DNA of 64,000 bases. Source: Clitoria ternatea. Its lineage: Eukaryota > Streptophyta > Magnoliopsida > Fabales > Fabaceae. The stretch spans positions 24,175,001-24,239,000 of the forward strand of contig CM075676.1 in assembly GCA_037962975.1 (NCBI GenBank). The letters run 5' to 3'. Below are positions 42,590 to 55,399 of the stretch, piece after piece. The number at the start of each line of letters is the position of its first letter. Position 1 is the stretch's first letter. The translations under genes and the position numbers were made by a program. The notes below the pieces were generated by a model, which was not told where the DNA came from, searched no databases, and saw only the letters and a program-made list of their open reading frames with translations.

Positions 42590-45071
42590 GTTGTGTGTAT
42601 CCCTTCCCTATGTGGCTTTGAAATTGATTGAAGCGCTTCGTGGGGCTAATGGCTAGTAATGAATGGAATGATATAACAATTGTGTTCTGTGTTTTGAGCA
42701 TATACGAAGAAAAATGGGGAAGAGGGGTCAGGCTCCGTGCCCAAATTAAAGTACCAAACAAAGGTTCTTTTTTCGATAATTTTATTATTATATTTTTTTC
42801 TATGCTGCTGCCTAGGGACTAGTGAGTAAAAGGGCACATTTGGAATTAGACTCAGAGGAGATACAATGTAAATATATACATAATACTAAGTTCTTTTCGT
42901 AAGGTTGTATGTTTTTTTTTCAATTATTTTGAGTTTATCTTTGTTAACTTTTTATGTTTTTGACCTTTCACATTTTAATTATATATTTTAAAAATATATT
43001 TAAAATAAATGGCTACTAAATTTAATTTTTGTGTGAATGAGTTGGGAAAAATATTATTTTATTACATCAGTGAATCTTTAATAAAGAAAAAGAAATAATA
43101 TAATATTTGTTCATCATTATTTTTTTTCATTTTTTATAAATTTTATTATATATTTCTTAATCTTTTAAATTATAGCACATTTTTTGTTCATCAGTATTTA
43201 TTAACATAGAAAGTCTGTTATACAATTTTCTCTTCATTATGTCTCTTTTAAATATGTTAATAAATACTTAGTCGTCACTTGTCTAGATTAAAAAAAAAAG
43301 AATGTTTATTTTAGTGATTTTTTCATATAAAATAAAATTTAGGTTTAAATATAAAATTAACCTCTAAAAATTTAAAATTAAGATAATTCTACCCTTGAAA
43401 CATTTTTTTTGTTTGGATTCAATTTTCCATTAAGTTTTCACTAATTAAGTATCGTGACACGTGTAATTTTTTTGTTTAAATATAAAATTAACCTCTAAAA
43501 TAGTTTAAATTTAGGATGAACTCCTAAGAAATTTTTTTTTGAAATTTAGTCCTTGAAATATTTTTTTGTTAGGATTAAGTCTTATTATTAATTTTTTATC
43601 ATTTAAGTATTAACTATGTGTTTATTTAATTTTAAAAATTATCATTTAAATCTTATTTTTCTCTCTCATTTCTATTACTCTTTATTTTCTTCATATCATC
43701 TTCTTTATCTCTTCATTATGTTTAATGTTGGGTCAATATTTGACTAACGAAAAGTCAACGATAGATCTTAATCTTAACAAATTTTTCTTTCAAAGGCTAA
43801 ATCCTAAAAGAAATTTTCTTAAGGGGTTAATCTTAATTTTAAACTTTTTTAGGGGTTAATTTAATATTTAAGAAAAAAACAATACACATGGTAGTGGTGA
43901 GGTGGCTAATCGTTAGTCAACTTAGTGCTTAACAAATAGAAAGTTAATAAAGTTTAATTATAATAAAAAATATTTCAAGTGATAAATCCTATAAATAAAA
44001 TTCTAATTTTTTTGGACTAATTTAATATTTAACCCTAAATTAGAATAGATGGTTAATATAGAGGTTTTTTTACACTAAATTTAATATTTTTACCCTAAAG
44101 TAGTATTATGTAAGTAAAAATATTTAATTATGTAATAATTACATTAAACATTATATCTATAGTAAATTTTAATTGATTTTTTATACTGAACAATTAAACT
44201 CTATAAAAAGTATTAGCATTTAATCATTAAATGCATAATTTCTTTGCAAGACAAAGAAAGTTAAGGTTTACTAGATAAATTAATACTGGAATTTAATCAA
44301 TGGAATACACTGTGAGTGTTTTACACACTACTTATCTACTCGTATGTTTTATGGTTTTAATTTTAAAAATACTTATTTAATATTTATATTATTCAAAATT
44401 ATAAAAAATAAATATTCAAAAAATTAAATAACATATAAATTATATTTCCTGTTGTAAATATTTTGATTTTTTAATTTAAATTTGATATTTTAAATTTGTA
44501 ATTTAAATCTTTAAAAAAATTAATAAATTTCATACTAATAAATAACCATTTCTTAGTTGGATATTACTCGAAGATTTTAATATTTAATGATGTAAGTAAA
44601 TTTCACAAAATATTGTTATCCTTCTATACAAATAAATTATGATCTTGAATAAATTTACTCTTAAAAATATTACAGAAACATACAAAGTGTAATCGTATAA
44701 AAAATGAAATTATAAAAAGTTTACAATTTAATGATATATAATTGATATTCAATAAATTAAATAATCAAAATGAGAAGATGAAACTTTTAATATATAACTT
44801 TTATTATATATTTTATATTTTAAAATAATTAAAATGAAACTCTTTATATACTAAGGAGAAAATAAAGTATAATTAATAAATTAAATTTGTTACAATAAAA
44901 AGTTTAATATATGTTATTATATATCAATTTCAATGACAATATTTAACTAATCACTCAAGAAATTTGTTTTCAATCAAATAATTACGGTGAAAATATTTTT
45001 AAACATATCATGCAACTTAAATATTAAACTTAGAACTTTGAAAAGTGGAAAATAAAAATGTTGGTGTTTAT
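42590..45071. other. AT-rich intergenic DNA with a nested foldback element
   Basis: No gene is seen. Short frames at 42576-42837 and 44974-45189 lack any motif. The only structure is the foldback at 43338-44040. Confidence 0.6.
43338..44040. repeat. Nested foldback (MITE-like) element
   Basis: The inner element, at about 43463-43872, has arms of some 85 bp: TTAAATATAAAATTAACCTC on the left, and reversed from the right TTAAATATTAAATTAACCCC, continuing with matched CTAAAA and TTTAGGATT segments. An outer pair with the same termini (ATTTAGGTTTAAATATAAAA at 43338, and reversed ATTTAGGGTTAAATATTAAA near 44040) surrounds it. It is non-coding; target duplications were not resolved. Confidence 0.6.
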
Positions 45072-45985
45072 TGTAACATCTTGAATTAAAATTGTGAGGG
45101 TAAAGTAAAGAGCTTAGAATTAAATTAATTATTATTCTATCTAAAATTAACTCAATTACATTAAATAATCTTAATTTTCCTTTTCTCAAATTTCCTTTTA
45201 ATTCTTTAATTCATTTTCTCAATTTTTTTCTTTCTCAAATTCACTCTCACTCGATAGCTCTCACTCTCTCGTACTCTCTTCTTCACCAGCCTCTTCTTCT
45301 CATCTCATCATTATCACTTCGTGCCATTAAATTCCACCCCATCTTTATCAAGTTTGAATTTCATCACCTAGGTATGTGTATGTTTTTTCTTCCCCTCCAT
45401 CACGGGTTCCATTTTATGGGTGCCATTTAATTTTGAATTTTCCCTTCTTCATAGTGGGCCCTGACAGCCATTTGATTAAGACGGATCTGCAGGGCATGCT
45501 TTTATGCATTAAAATGAATGATTTTAAAAGTCTAGGGCATTCATATACACATTTGGAAACTCTTTGAGTTATACATAGTGATGGAGTATTAATAATATAT
45601 TTAGAGATGTATGATTACGATTATTAGAAACCTTGTGTTTATTGTATTTGATGATGGATGATTAAAATAATTGTGAAAAGCTTTAATGCTTAATTGATGC
45701 AAATTCATGCATTGATTTAATTATATGACACATTATGGTAAATCTTATGTTGAATGATATATTATAGTGTAGTAATTAGTTATAACCCATGTGGTGCTTT
45801 TATTTACTACTGTAAGTGGTACTCACCTCTCTACTTGTGGTTTCGATGAATTTTCAAGAGGGTAATGATGATGCCACCTGGTGAGCTTGGAGTATAGAGT
45901 TCAATGCAATGCCATGAGGATAACTATGTGGTTGATGATTTTGATGTTAATAATGTTATTTTGCAAAGCCCTGTGATGGCTTAAT

Positions 45986-46013
45986 GTGTGTGTGTGTGTG
46001 TGTATATATATAC
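45986..46013. repeat. (TG)n(TA)n microsatellite
   Basis: A compound dinucleotide run of TG followed by TA, inside the gypsy LTR. Confidence 0.9.
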
Positions 46014-46672
46014 ATACTTATGTGAATAAGACTGATGATGATTTTGAATACTTGATACTTTGATAGAGGTTGTATAAATATGTATGTAAATGGTTGTGTG
46101 TTTGATGCTCCCTAATGTAGCGATATAAACCATGTTTTGATGTCCAAATTCTTGCTTAGGAACTTATATCGGTGTAATGGGCAAGTTCTGGATATGATCC
46201 TAGACCTAGAAAGTTAAGGACAATATAGATATAGTGTTGGATTTGTCTTAGTCTTGATATTGGTAGATTTTGATTGATGTGTTATGGTTAAACTATGTTA
46301 AGAAAGTGGTTTTGACCAACTAGACAAGTGATATTTGAATCTGAGAGGTTTCAAAACGTCCAGACTGGTTGTACAACTTATATGTTATATGTGAAATGTG
46401 TTTGAGGTGTTTTGGTTCCAGTGGAATGGGAATGGTGTGGTCTTACAAGGCATAATAGTTTAGAAATGATTCAAATGCCTTTTTTCCATATATTTCCTTT
46501 AATTCTTGGAATTTTTCAGTACTGACAGTTATGACAGGTCATAAATAGTGTGGTTATGCTTGTGTCAAAGTTTGGTGTCATTTGGAATCGAATTGGATAA
46601 GTTAAGGGTCTGAAAGTTGGCTCCGGGATAGAAATCTACATAATTCTATAGAATAGACTTGCTGGTAATCGG

Positions 46673-46806
46673 TTACGTAATTGATTACTACAGGGTTATG
46701 TTTTCTCCCTACGCAGCAAGCTTACAGGTAATCGATTACCAGGTTTGTGTAATTGATTACCTGGGCACTTGTAATTGATAACAAGATTCCTATAATCGAT
46801 TACTAG
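46673..46806. repeat. TAATCGATTA-type array in a gypsy LTR, 6 copies
   Basis: Six motifs (GGTAATCGATTACC and variants with TTGATT or TCGGTT) occur in 134 bp. The motif is that of the Sirevirus arrays although the element belongs to a different superfamily. The flanks here are often a longer palindrome, GTAATCGATTAC. Confidence 0.8.
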
Positions 46807-46956
46807 TGCTAAATTTTGGGATTTTAATGGTTTTTAATAAAGGCAACCCTTATGTTTCCATTGTTTATTTCCAGGGACGTCCTAAACGCAAAAAATTTAC
46901 TTCGATTTTACCAAACCTGGGATGAATATATGAAATTAATAAGGGGATATTGTAGA

Positions 46957-46970
46957 TGGTATCAGAGCGG
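46957..46970 (+). other. Primer-binding site of the gypsy element
   Basis: TGGTATCAGAGCGG is a perfect match to the usual initiator-methionine tRNA primer site. It lies two to three bases after the LTR end and fixes plus orientation. Confidence 0.9.
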
Positions 46971-47248
46971 TTCCTCCAGCATGACCGAGTTTCTTTATAG
47001 ATAATGTGTTAAATGATTTATCTAATTAATATGGAATTGAATTGCTTGAATTTGTGCAATGTAAGTGAAATGTGTGTATGATTATATATTGTGATTGTAT
47101 AAGATTTTCAGGTCTCTATGGCATTGCATTCCACTCTGTGAGCTTCACCAATACATTTACTTTATTTTAAGGTTGATGTTATGTTGTTTTCTTGATATCA
47201 ATGGTATATTAAAGTCTTGTATCCGGGTTCCCTTGTTTAGGTTGACTT

Positions 47249-48890
47249 ATGGCAAGTCGTAGGCCCAATGGTGATCCTATGGTTGATGTACTGGTTCAGT
47301 TGGCCGGTGTACTAGATAGGGAAGGTCGTGGTGCTAGGTAGTCTTGATAGATTCCTCAATAGGAAACCCTCAATTTTCCAAAGGGGATATAACCCCGAGG
47401 GTGCCTACTTGTGGATAAAAGAAATGGAGCGTGTTTTTTCATTCTTTGGAGTGTATTGAGGCACAGAAGATGGAATATGCCACCTACCAGCTTATTGGGA
47501 AGCAGAAACTTGGCGGTTACAACCCAAATAACGTATGATAAGCGCTAGGAGGCATCTGATTTGGGCAAATTTTAAAGAAGACTTTCTGGAGGAGTTCTTT
47601 CCAGTCAATGTTTGGAGCTGGAAAGAGATGGAATTTATGGAGCTGAAATAAGGAACTATGTCGGTAGGCGAGTACACCACCAAATTTAATGAATTGAGCT
47701 TATTTTAACCTTTGTTTCAAAATGAGGGAAATGAGTCCTCCAAATGTATGAAATATGAAAGTGGGCTTAAGTCCGAGTTGAAAGAGGCTATTTGATACCA
47801 GGAGATCCATAACTTTCCTACTTTAGTAAGTAACTGTAGAATTCTAGAGGAAGACCAATTAGCCAAAGTGGCTGAGAGAAAAGCTAATAAGAGTTTAAAG
47901 ACCCAATATGGGAAGTTTAAGAAGTAGGGCCAGAAGGGTCCAAGCCATTATTAGGGAGGACCCTCTTCTTATGGTGGTTGTGGTAGTGGCCAAAGTTCTA
48001 TTGAATGCTTCCATTGTGGTGGTAACCACTTGGCTAGAAACTGTTACAGAGATCTGAGATTATTTATCATTATTGTGGCCAGAAAGGCCATATCCGTCTC
48101 AAGTGCCCTCAGTTGGATAGGACAAATACTTTTGGTGGTCGTGGTACTGTTGTTGGCCACGGTGGTGGTGGAAACCGTGGTGGCCGAGCTGGAAGGGGTC
48201 ATGGATCCCAACCTCCTAGGAGGGGTGATATCAGACAAGGGGTGGTTAATAACCAACTGTTCCCAAATGTGTGTTTTCCTTTTCTGGTGCTGATGTTGAC
48301 CAGGCTGATGATCTAGTGCAAAGTAAGTGTATACTTAATGGTTTTTCACTTGGTGTCATCTTTGATTCTAGTGCTACACATTCCTTTATATCTAACGACT
48401 ATATGAAGCGTTTGAGATTTCCTATGTTTGATTTAAGGAGCACTCTGGTTGTTTCTACTCTGATTGGCATTAGTCTATGGACCACCACTGTATGTAGGGA
48501 TGTATGTTTTACCTTAGGAGATAGAAAATTCATGATCGACTTGATCTGTTTACCTCTAAAGGATCTTGATATTATCCTGGGCATGGATTGGTTATCTGTC
48601 AACCATGTGATGGTCGATTGTCATCAGAAGAAAGTTATCTTTCTAGTGGATCCTGTTCATAACTTTTCTGTAAGTGGTATTTCTTAGTTGTTCATGATTT
48701 TTGCTCTATATGAAGGTAAGAGCTCCTTGGATATTTGTGCGTTGCCCATTGTGTGTGAGTTTCTGGATGTATTTCTGGAAAATGTTCCTGGTACATTGCA
48801 TTATCACAAATATCCTGGCATTGCTCCATGCTTACTGGTACTAGTCTCTACAGCATCCATAATTGTCCCTTTTTTCCATTTTCTATAAAA
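47249..48890 (+). pseudogene. Gypsy gag, zinc knuckles and protease, broken
   Basis: The frame starts at the ATG at 47249 (MASRRPNGDPMVDVLVQLAG) and soon stops. The gag core can be read in pieces (MEYATYQLIGEAETW-like near 47470, then FKEDFLEEFFPVNVWSWKE, then VGEYTTKFNELS). Around 48005-48045 is a shortened knuckle, CFHCGGNHLARNC, with one residue missing. A second near 48070 has lost its first Cys and is frame-shifted. The retroviral-type aspartic protease (48271-48687) has FDSSATHSFIS, where the family has DSGATHSFIS, and the later LDIILGMDWL. A start of the RT linker follows, and then the element ends. The Gly-to-Ser change in the active site and several stops make it non-functional. Confidence 0.85.
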
Positions 48891-48892
48891 TA

Positions 48893-50648
48893 TAAACATA
48901 AGGGTGAGTATCTAGCATTATAATATAATTCAATTAAAGGAAATGGGAACAATATCACCTAAAGGAGCTCACACACCTCCCTCACTTGACAATCCTTTAA
49001 TCCTTTTTACCAACTTGCCCATATGCTCATAACTCATCAAAACTATCATCATTCATAATTATTTCAAAATATTTCTAGTATATAACTTAATATCATCATC
49101 ATAAATCAATCACAATTTCATAAATCCACCATCATCAACATATATCAGTTTTGATATCATAAATCAACCATCATCATCATAAATCAATTATGATATCATA
49201 AAACAAATATCATCATCATAATTCAGTCACAATATCATAAACCAATCATCATCATAAATTGAATTTTAAACTCATAATTCAATCATAACTGACTCTCAGG
49301 TCACATCATATAAATAATACATAGTATCCGGATACTAAATGAGCATCCACCAACTTGGAGTCACATACGGACATCTCGTGAACTCTCTGGTCCACCGAGC
49401 CACACACCGGTTCCCCACCTCAACCACTAGGTCTCTCCATGGACCATTGGGTAGCTCAGCTGGGTCACTCACGACCGTAGAAGTCAAAAGCAAGGGGTAA
49501 TACATACCGAATGGTTTTAAACACCACATAATATGCATACACAACATATCATAACAATAAAATTATCTCAAATTCATTAAAACTTCGTCCCGGCATAAAA
49601 ACCATCTTGTGGGACATAATAAGCCAAAACCAGGCATATAAATATATATATATATTCATTTATCCTTTTCTTACAACATCATAACATATTCATAATCTCT
49701 CATAATTATTATCACAAATCAAGTTTTAAGTTCACAAATTAAATCTCCATATATAAATCAATCACTTTAATTATCATCATTTACTCATAAATGCATCATA
49801 TACATATATCTCATCATATCATCTCATAAACCTTATTTTTATTACAATTCATTACTTTCTCATTAAAATCTTTACCTTCTCTATTATAGTCCTCATTAAT
49901 ACACCAATAATAATTTATCAATTTCATTTTACCACTATTAACATAATTCAGACTATATATTCTCAATTAAAATACTCTCATACATAAATAATTTCATATT
50001 ACAATATAAAATTCCATAAATCCTTAACTAAGTACATAATACCACACTCCCCTTACCTTATTTCCAATGCTCTTTAATTAACTCACAAACATCGATGCAC
50101 CAAAGCACTAAAAACGCAAAGATCACGAAAAGGGGTTTAAGAATTAACCATCCAAATCTTAACTTAGCTTAAGAAAGCACTTGAAAATAAATTATTAAAG
50201 CTTTATAAACTTACTGCAACAAAAACTATCGGTTACTTTAAGAAACCCCCAACTCCGCTAAGCCTCTGACATCTGTTTATAACCTCGTGTTTTCTATTTC
50301 TAATCCGTAATTGATTTTGTAATCCCACCAAAAATTTAAGGTCTTAAGCTCCAAGGGAAGAATAAAGAAAGAAAAGACCTAGAACTCTATTTTTCTTTTA
50401 TGTTTCATGTTGTTGTCTCTACACCCTTTTAATTTTAATCATGAAGCTGACGCTACACATCCCCCTGACGCTACGCGTCAGGTCAAATTTTTCACCCTGG
50501 CGCTATGCGTCAGACAAAAATTATAATTTCCCATTTTATTTCATTCTGAAGTCACACAAATGCCACATATTCTCAAATTGTCATAATTTAAATTCATTTA
50601 CACATTTATTTATTCTTTTTTAAATATAAAAACACACAAGATATTACA
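48893..50648 (-). repeat. LTR-like block in opposite orientation
   Basis: Read on the minus strand it starts TGTAATATCTTGTG at 50648, close to the TGTAACATC start of the other gypsy LTRs. It runs through AT-rich sequence with many ATCATCATAAATCA phrases and a GC-richer part (49340-49500, with ACCGGTTCCCC and GGTCTCTCC) to about 48893. Three copies of a CTGACGCTACGCGTCAG-type motif are at 50446-50514. The left edge meets the broken gypsy protease directly, suggesting a rearranged or inserted solo LTR. The frame at 49335-49547 is not credible. Confidence 0.5.
50446..50514. repeat. CTGACGC-GCGTCAG motif trio
   Basis: Three copies lie in about 70 bp: CTGACGCTACACATC (decayed right half), CTGACGCTACGCGTCAG (near-perfect palindrome) and CTGGCGCTATGCGTCAG. 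They lie about 130-200 bp inside the start of the minus-strand LTR-like block. Confidence 0.75.
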
Positions 50649-50689
50649 TTGGTTGTAACTCTAATGGTAAGAAATTTGTTAAGGATAAA

Positions 50690-53600
50690 AAGAAAAAAAT
50701 AAAATAATTTGTTTTAAATGCAGGCAGCTAGGACATATGAAGGTTGAATATCTATCCTCTAGAAGGATTTGAAGAGGAAATTAAAAAAGAAAAGAAAGGG
50801 TCTAATGGCCACTTGGGAAAAGTTAGATAGTTGCACTGAAAGTGTAGAAAAAGTCATTAAATCATCCCTAATATGTTTGATAGATGATACAATTATCATT
50901 TTTGTAGATAAAAATAATAAAGTAAACTCCAAATTGTCTAAATTAGGAATTACTTATGAAACTCATCTTATGAATGTTGTTTTAAACAAGTTTTGATGAT
51001 GTCAAGGTTTTAATTATGTAATGATGTTAGGTTTTTTTGATGGCAAATAAAGTCAAATCTGATTATGTCAAACATATTATATTGGTCGGGCCGACATCCT
51101 AGAGTGAGCATATATCAAACGTGATAAAGTGTTCAGTAAGGCTTATCTCTAGAAGGATTATGGTAGTAAGAAGAATCTTACTTATTCAGAATAAACAAAG
51201 TCTGAATGGTTCAAAAGTCTGTTATTAAACCAAAACATGAAATTGATGCAAACTTGAAGACTTCCTTTAGAGTTTGTGAATGATTTAGGAATGGTTATGC
51301 TTTTAAGGTAAGGAAATTCTAGGACACATCTGGGAAGAAGTCCATGCGGGGAGCTTCAATTTTAAGGACAAACAAGTACTTTAGTGTGGATACATCTTTG
51401 GGTTTGGCCTTAGAGTTTTTTTAAAAATTGTTAAGATGGTTATAGAACCAAAAAAATGAGCAAAGGAAAAATGGGTTGGGTCTTAAAAATTTTTTTAAAA
51501 GGGACTAGAAATAAGAAAGGGAAAAAATAGCAAGTTAGGCTAAAAAGAATTATTTTGGGTCAGATGGGCCAATTGGTTCAAACCATGGTTTGAACCACCT
51601 GGTTTGAACCATACTAGACAATAGTTCAAACCAATAACTTCTTTTTGGGCTTTTGACTTATTTTTGGTTTGTGTCTTATTTTGAGTAACTGAGGATATTT
51701 TGTTTCCATTTTTAGAAAATTGTTTTGCTATAAATTGAGTGTCCAATGCTCAGAAAAAAACACACCACTACTCTATTCTCTCTTACATGAGCTAGTTTCT
51801 CCTCTTGCTTATTCTAAGTTATTTTTTATCATAAATTTCAAGCGTAATCCTTGCTTTTATTTGTGTTCTTGGGCTAGAGTATTTTGGGTCTAGAGTGAGA
51901 GGTGGAGATATCTAGAGATACATTGAGACCATTTTTGATCCTGTTGGGATTGGGAAATGGGTTTGAGGAAGTTTTACATTTGGGATAGGTAGTCTAAGAG
52001 TTGTAAACAGATACCCTTGTCACCATTTCAAATTATATTGTAAAATTCTAAACCTTTAGGCTGGGAGACTAGACTAGATCACATTGATAGTGATCAAATC
52101 AAGATATATTATGGTGTTGTATCTCTCTTCCCTTATCTCTTTATTTTTAAGCTTTGTTTATATATTATTTGTATTTATTACATGTTATATTTGTGTTGCT
52201 TTGTTTTAATCTTTCTATCTCTTTATCAAAATGTTTTATCTTGTTTATAAAGATTTGTCTCTTACATATATTATTGTTTATTTTATTTAAATCAAACCTT
52301 TATTTCTTATCTTTCTTTACTTTTTTTATCTCTTATAAAAAGGTTTGAACCTTCCATAAAGGTTTCATCTTGTTTATAAAGATTTGTTTCATTCACCAAT
52401 ATACTTAGATAAATTGCTTGAAATAAATCTTTTATCATCTTCTATATTTTTTATCAAAAGGTTATGAATTTTTCCTAAAAGGTTATAATCTTATATATAT
52501 TTCCACTGCATAAAGACTTTATTTTTATCAAAGAGAAAAATTTGGTTAAAATTTTTATAAACTTGTATTACCCAATTTACCCCCTCTCTTAGGTAATGGT
52601 TACCATGTCTAACACTTTCCAAAGACTATAACACCCTTACCTCTGAGCACTCTGATTTGAAAAAGAAATATAACTCTTAAATCCTCCTTTTGAAAAACAA
52701 AGATAAATAAATCAAAGAACTTAAGATTAAAAATAGGAGCTTAGAAAAAGTCAAAAGTCAAAAGTTAAACTCAGATAATGACAGAAGTGGAAACACTTTA
52801 ACAAAATATTGATAAGCTCACTGATGACTTAACCAAGTTTACTTTATGATATGAAAAGCTAAACCAAATCCTAAAAATCAGTAGACATCCTAAGGACAAA
52901 TCTAGTATTATTTTTTATTATAGCAAGATGAAATCAAAACTTGCATGTTTTCACTGTGGTAAGATGAAAAACCATTGTCTAAATTTTTCATTAGAAGAAA
53001 AAAAGGAATCTATTATCAAACACTAACAAGAAAGAACCCAAATTTGGGTACCTAAGCACTTAATAATTCCCATTGCATACATCCTTAATGGAAAAAAGCA
53101 AACCTTTCAAATTGTACCTGGACAGTGGTTGCCTATGACACATGACATGAGGAAAGTTTATGTTTATAGACCTTCAGTGACATAGGGGTGAAAGAGTTAT
53201 CTTTGGAGAAAACTAACCAAAATACATTGTAAGAATATGTAAAAATGGTAAGACGTATTTTTCTAATGTAGATAATATACTCTATGTCAATGGTTTGAAA
53301 CACAATCTATAGAATATTAGTCAATTTTATGATAGAGGATATGATATTATTCTTTATAAAGAAAAATATGTAGTTCAAAGTAAAGGCAGATCCATCTTAT
53401 TTACTGCACTCAAACCATAATATTTTTAAAATAGATTTGGAAAACCTAGAAAATCAAGATGTAACATGTATCTTCTTAAAGAGTGATGAAACATGGCTTC
53501 AACATAAGAGACTTGGGCATGTAAACCTCAAGCATCTTTTAAAACACAACAAAGTTGAGCTCGTAAAAGCTTTACTCAAGTTATCTTATGAAAGCAAAAC

Positions 53601-54070
53601 TCTTTATGAAGCATGTCGAAGAAGCAAGCAAGTAAAAACCTCTTTTAAATCTAAAAATGTCGTTTAAACATCTAGACCCATTGAGCTATTACATATGGAT
53701 TTATTTGGTTCTACCAATATTTAAAGTTTAGGTGCCAAGAAATATGGATTAGTCATTATAGATGACTATACTAGATTAACATAGGCATACTTCCTTGCAC
53801 TCAAGGATAAGTCTTACTTTGTCTTTAAAATATTATGTAGAAACATAGAAAATTAAAAAGGATTTTGTATCACAGATAGAAGAAGTGATCATGGAGGAGA
53901 ATTTGAAAGTCAATAATTTGATTGTTTTGTAAAAAGAGTAGTATTTCTTGCACTTTCTCTGTGCCTATAACACCACAATAGGATGGTGTGATTGAAAGGA
54001 AAAATGGAACATTACCCGAAATGGCCAAAACAACATTATGTGACAGATGTCTTCCAAAATGCTTCTAGAT
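50690..54070 (+). pseudogene. Degenerate Sirevirus-like copia gag-pol, split by an insertion
   Basis: A first knuckle remnant (CRQLGHMK, near 50722) and the following Lys-rich region (50769-50996) are cut at about 50975. The same element resumes near 52615 with a Lys/Leu coiled-coil stretch, a second knuckle (CFHCGKMKNHC, near 52950), pre-integrase sequence (LQHKRLGHVNLKHLLKHNKV and EACRRSKQVK, 53437-53667) and integrase (LLHMDLFGS, VIIDDYTRLT, SDHGGEF), ending near 54070. Many stops and frameshifts are present. Reverse transcriptase and both LTRs are missing. The two-knuckle layout matches the Sirevirus at 10510-21316, but this copy is far older. Confidence 0.75.
50975..52614. mobile_element. 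LTR-like insertion within the copia gag
   Basis: About 1.64 kb starting TGTTGTTTTAAACAAG and ending CCATGTCTAACA separates two parts of one gag. TG and CA ends and the lack of coding content suggest a solo LTR. No target duplication was found, so the exact ends are uncertain. A GGTTTGAACC phrase and its variants recur at about 51570-51635, and an AT-rich region with repeated ATAAAGATTTG lies at 52240-52390. Confidence 0.45.
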
Positions 54071-55142
54071 AGATAATAAGTATTGCGTGTTATATACTGG
54101 TGTGTAAATCCTGAGCCATTAACTTGATGCTAAATTCTCGGAGGATTTATTCTTTTGGCAAGCGCATCAATCGTTAAATTTGTAATATATTTGATCGTTC
54201 CCACAGGGATTATGGTAATTACCGTAATCTTAGACTGATACAAGCTGAACCAACACAATGCAGATAGAGTTTATTCTGTTTTTGTTGTTTTATGCTTTCT
54301 ATGTTTTTGTATTTTCAGAGACAGTGTGAAAGATGAAATGTGATTAATGGAAGATAGGTTAGGATTGCTTCAGTTTACAATTTCATCAAGAAACATGCAA
54401 TTAAGGTTTAATCAAGCTTCAGACTCAAGAGGACAATCCACAGATGATTAATCCCTAATTCCTTAGGTGAATAACACTAATTCCTAAGCATTAAACCCTA
54501 ATCCCTTAGGTGTTCAATTAACAGAGAAATCTAATGCGAAATTGGGGGTTGAACCCTAACTATTCACCTAATTGCTAGGCCTGAATTAGTTAGGAAGCGA
54601 GAAGTTACCTAAGCCTCAACCATGATTCCTCACTGGTGAGTTTCTTCATCAGATCTGGATTTGTCAATCCAGCAAAATAGATCCACTTCTCAGCTTGTTC
54701 TCCTCTTGATTTAGAAGTTGACTTCCTCAATACACTTTCAAGAATTCATTGCAAACCTTCGCAATCCCAGCCCTAGGGACTTAGAAACCCATGGAAATGG
54801 ATTCTAACGAAGGAATATGGAGATACATGGATGAGAGAATTTAGAGAGAGAAAGGAATTAGAGAGAGATTGAAAATGGAAAAATGAATCGTATTGTATCT
54901 ACTGTGCTCTGTCTCCCTTACAGAGAGTATGTACAAGTATATATATAGGCAAATAACTAACTAACTTAATTAATTACAAATAAACCTTAATTAATAATTA
55001 AACTAACTAAACTAATTACATAATTAGAAATAAATAATTAATTACAAACATTACTTAAATTACTAAAGTACAGCGGGCAAACAGTACAGCAATGGTGCAG
55101 AGCTTCTTTTGGAGGGAAAGCATCAGCTTTAAATAACCACCT

Positions 55143-55371
55143 TCACGCTTGAGCATGAAGGGCTCTCGCTTGAGCGAGGTCGAATTATTCACTGCAGTAT
55201 TGCTTTCACGCTTGAGCGTGAGTGGAGAAGCTTGGGCGTGGGTGGTGTTTTGGAGTCACGCTTGAGCGTGAGCTTGCTCGCTTGAGCGAGGTCGTGCTTT
55301 CCTTTCTTTCTTTTCACGTACTTTGGATGGATCTCTCGCTTGAGCTTGCAACCTTCAAGCTTGAGCGTGAA
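55143..55371. repeat. CACGCTTGAGCGTG array, about 8 copies
   Basis: TCACGCTTGAGCGTGAG and CTCGCTTGAGCGAG types alternate, one per roughly 30 bp. The core GCTTGAGC is a palindrome apart from its centre. It is the same motif as the large array at 58608-59347. The frame at 55189-55392 is a by-product of the repeat. Confidence 0.85.
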
Positions 55372-55399
55372 CTGCTCCTGCACATGTAACAAATAAATT

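Larger units (their letters stand above)
45072..46954 (+). repeat. 5' LTR of a chromovirus-like gypsy element
   Basis: It starts TGTAACATCTTGAATT and ends just before a primer site (46957). The TGTAACATC start is shared with the LTR at 61656 and, in reverse, with the block ending at 50648. Its 3' part carries six TAATCGATTA-type motifs (46673-46806). No second LTR is present, as the element is cut at about 48890. Confidence 0.65.
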
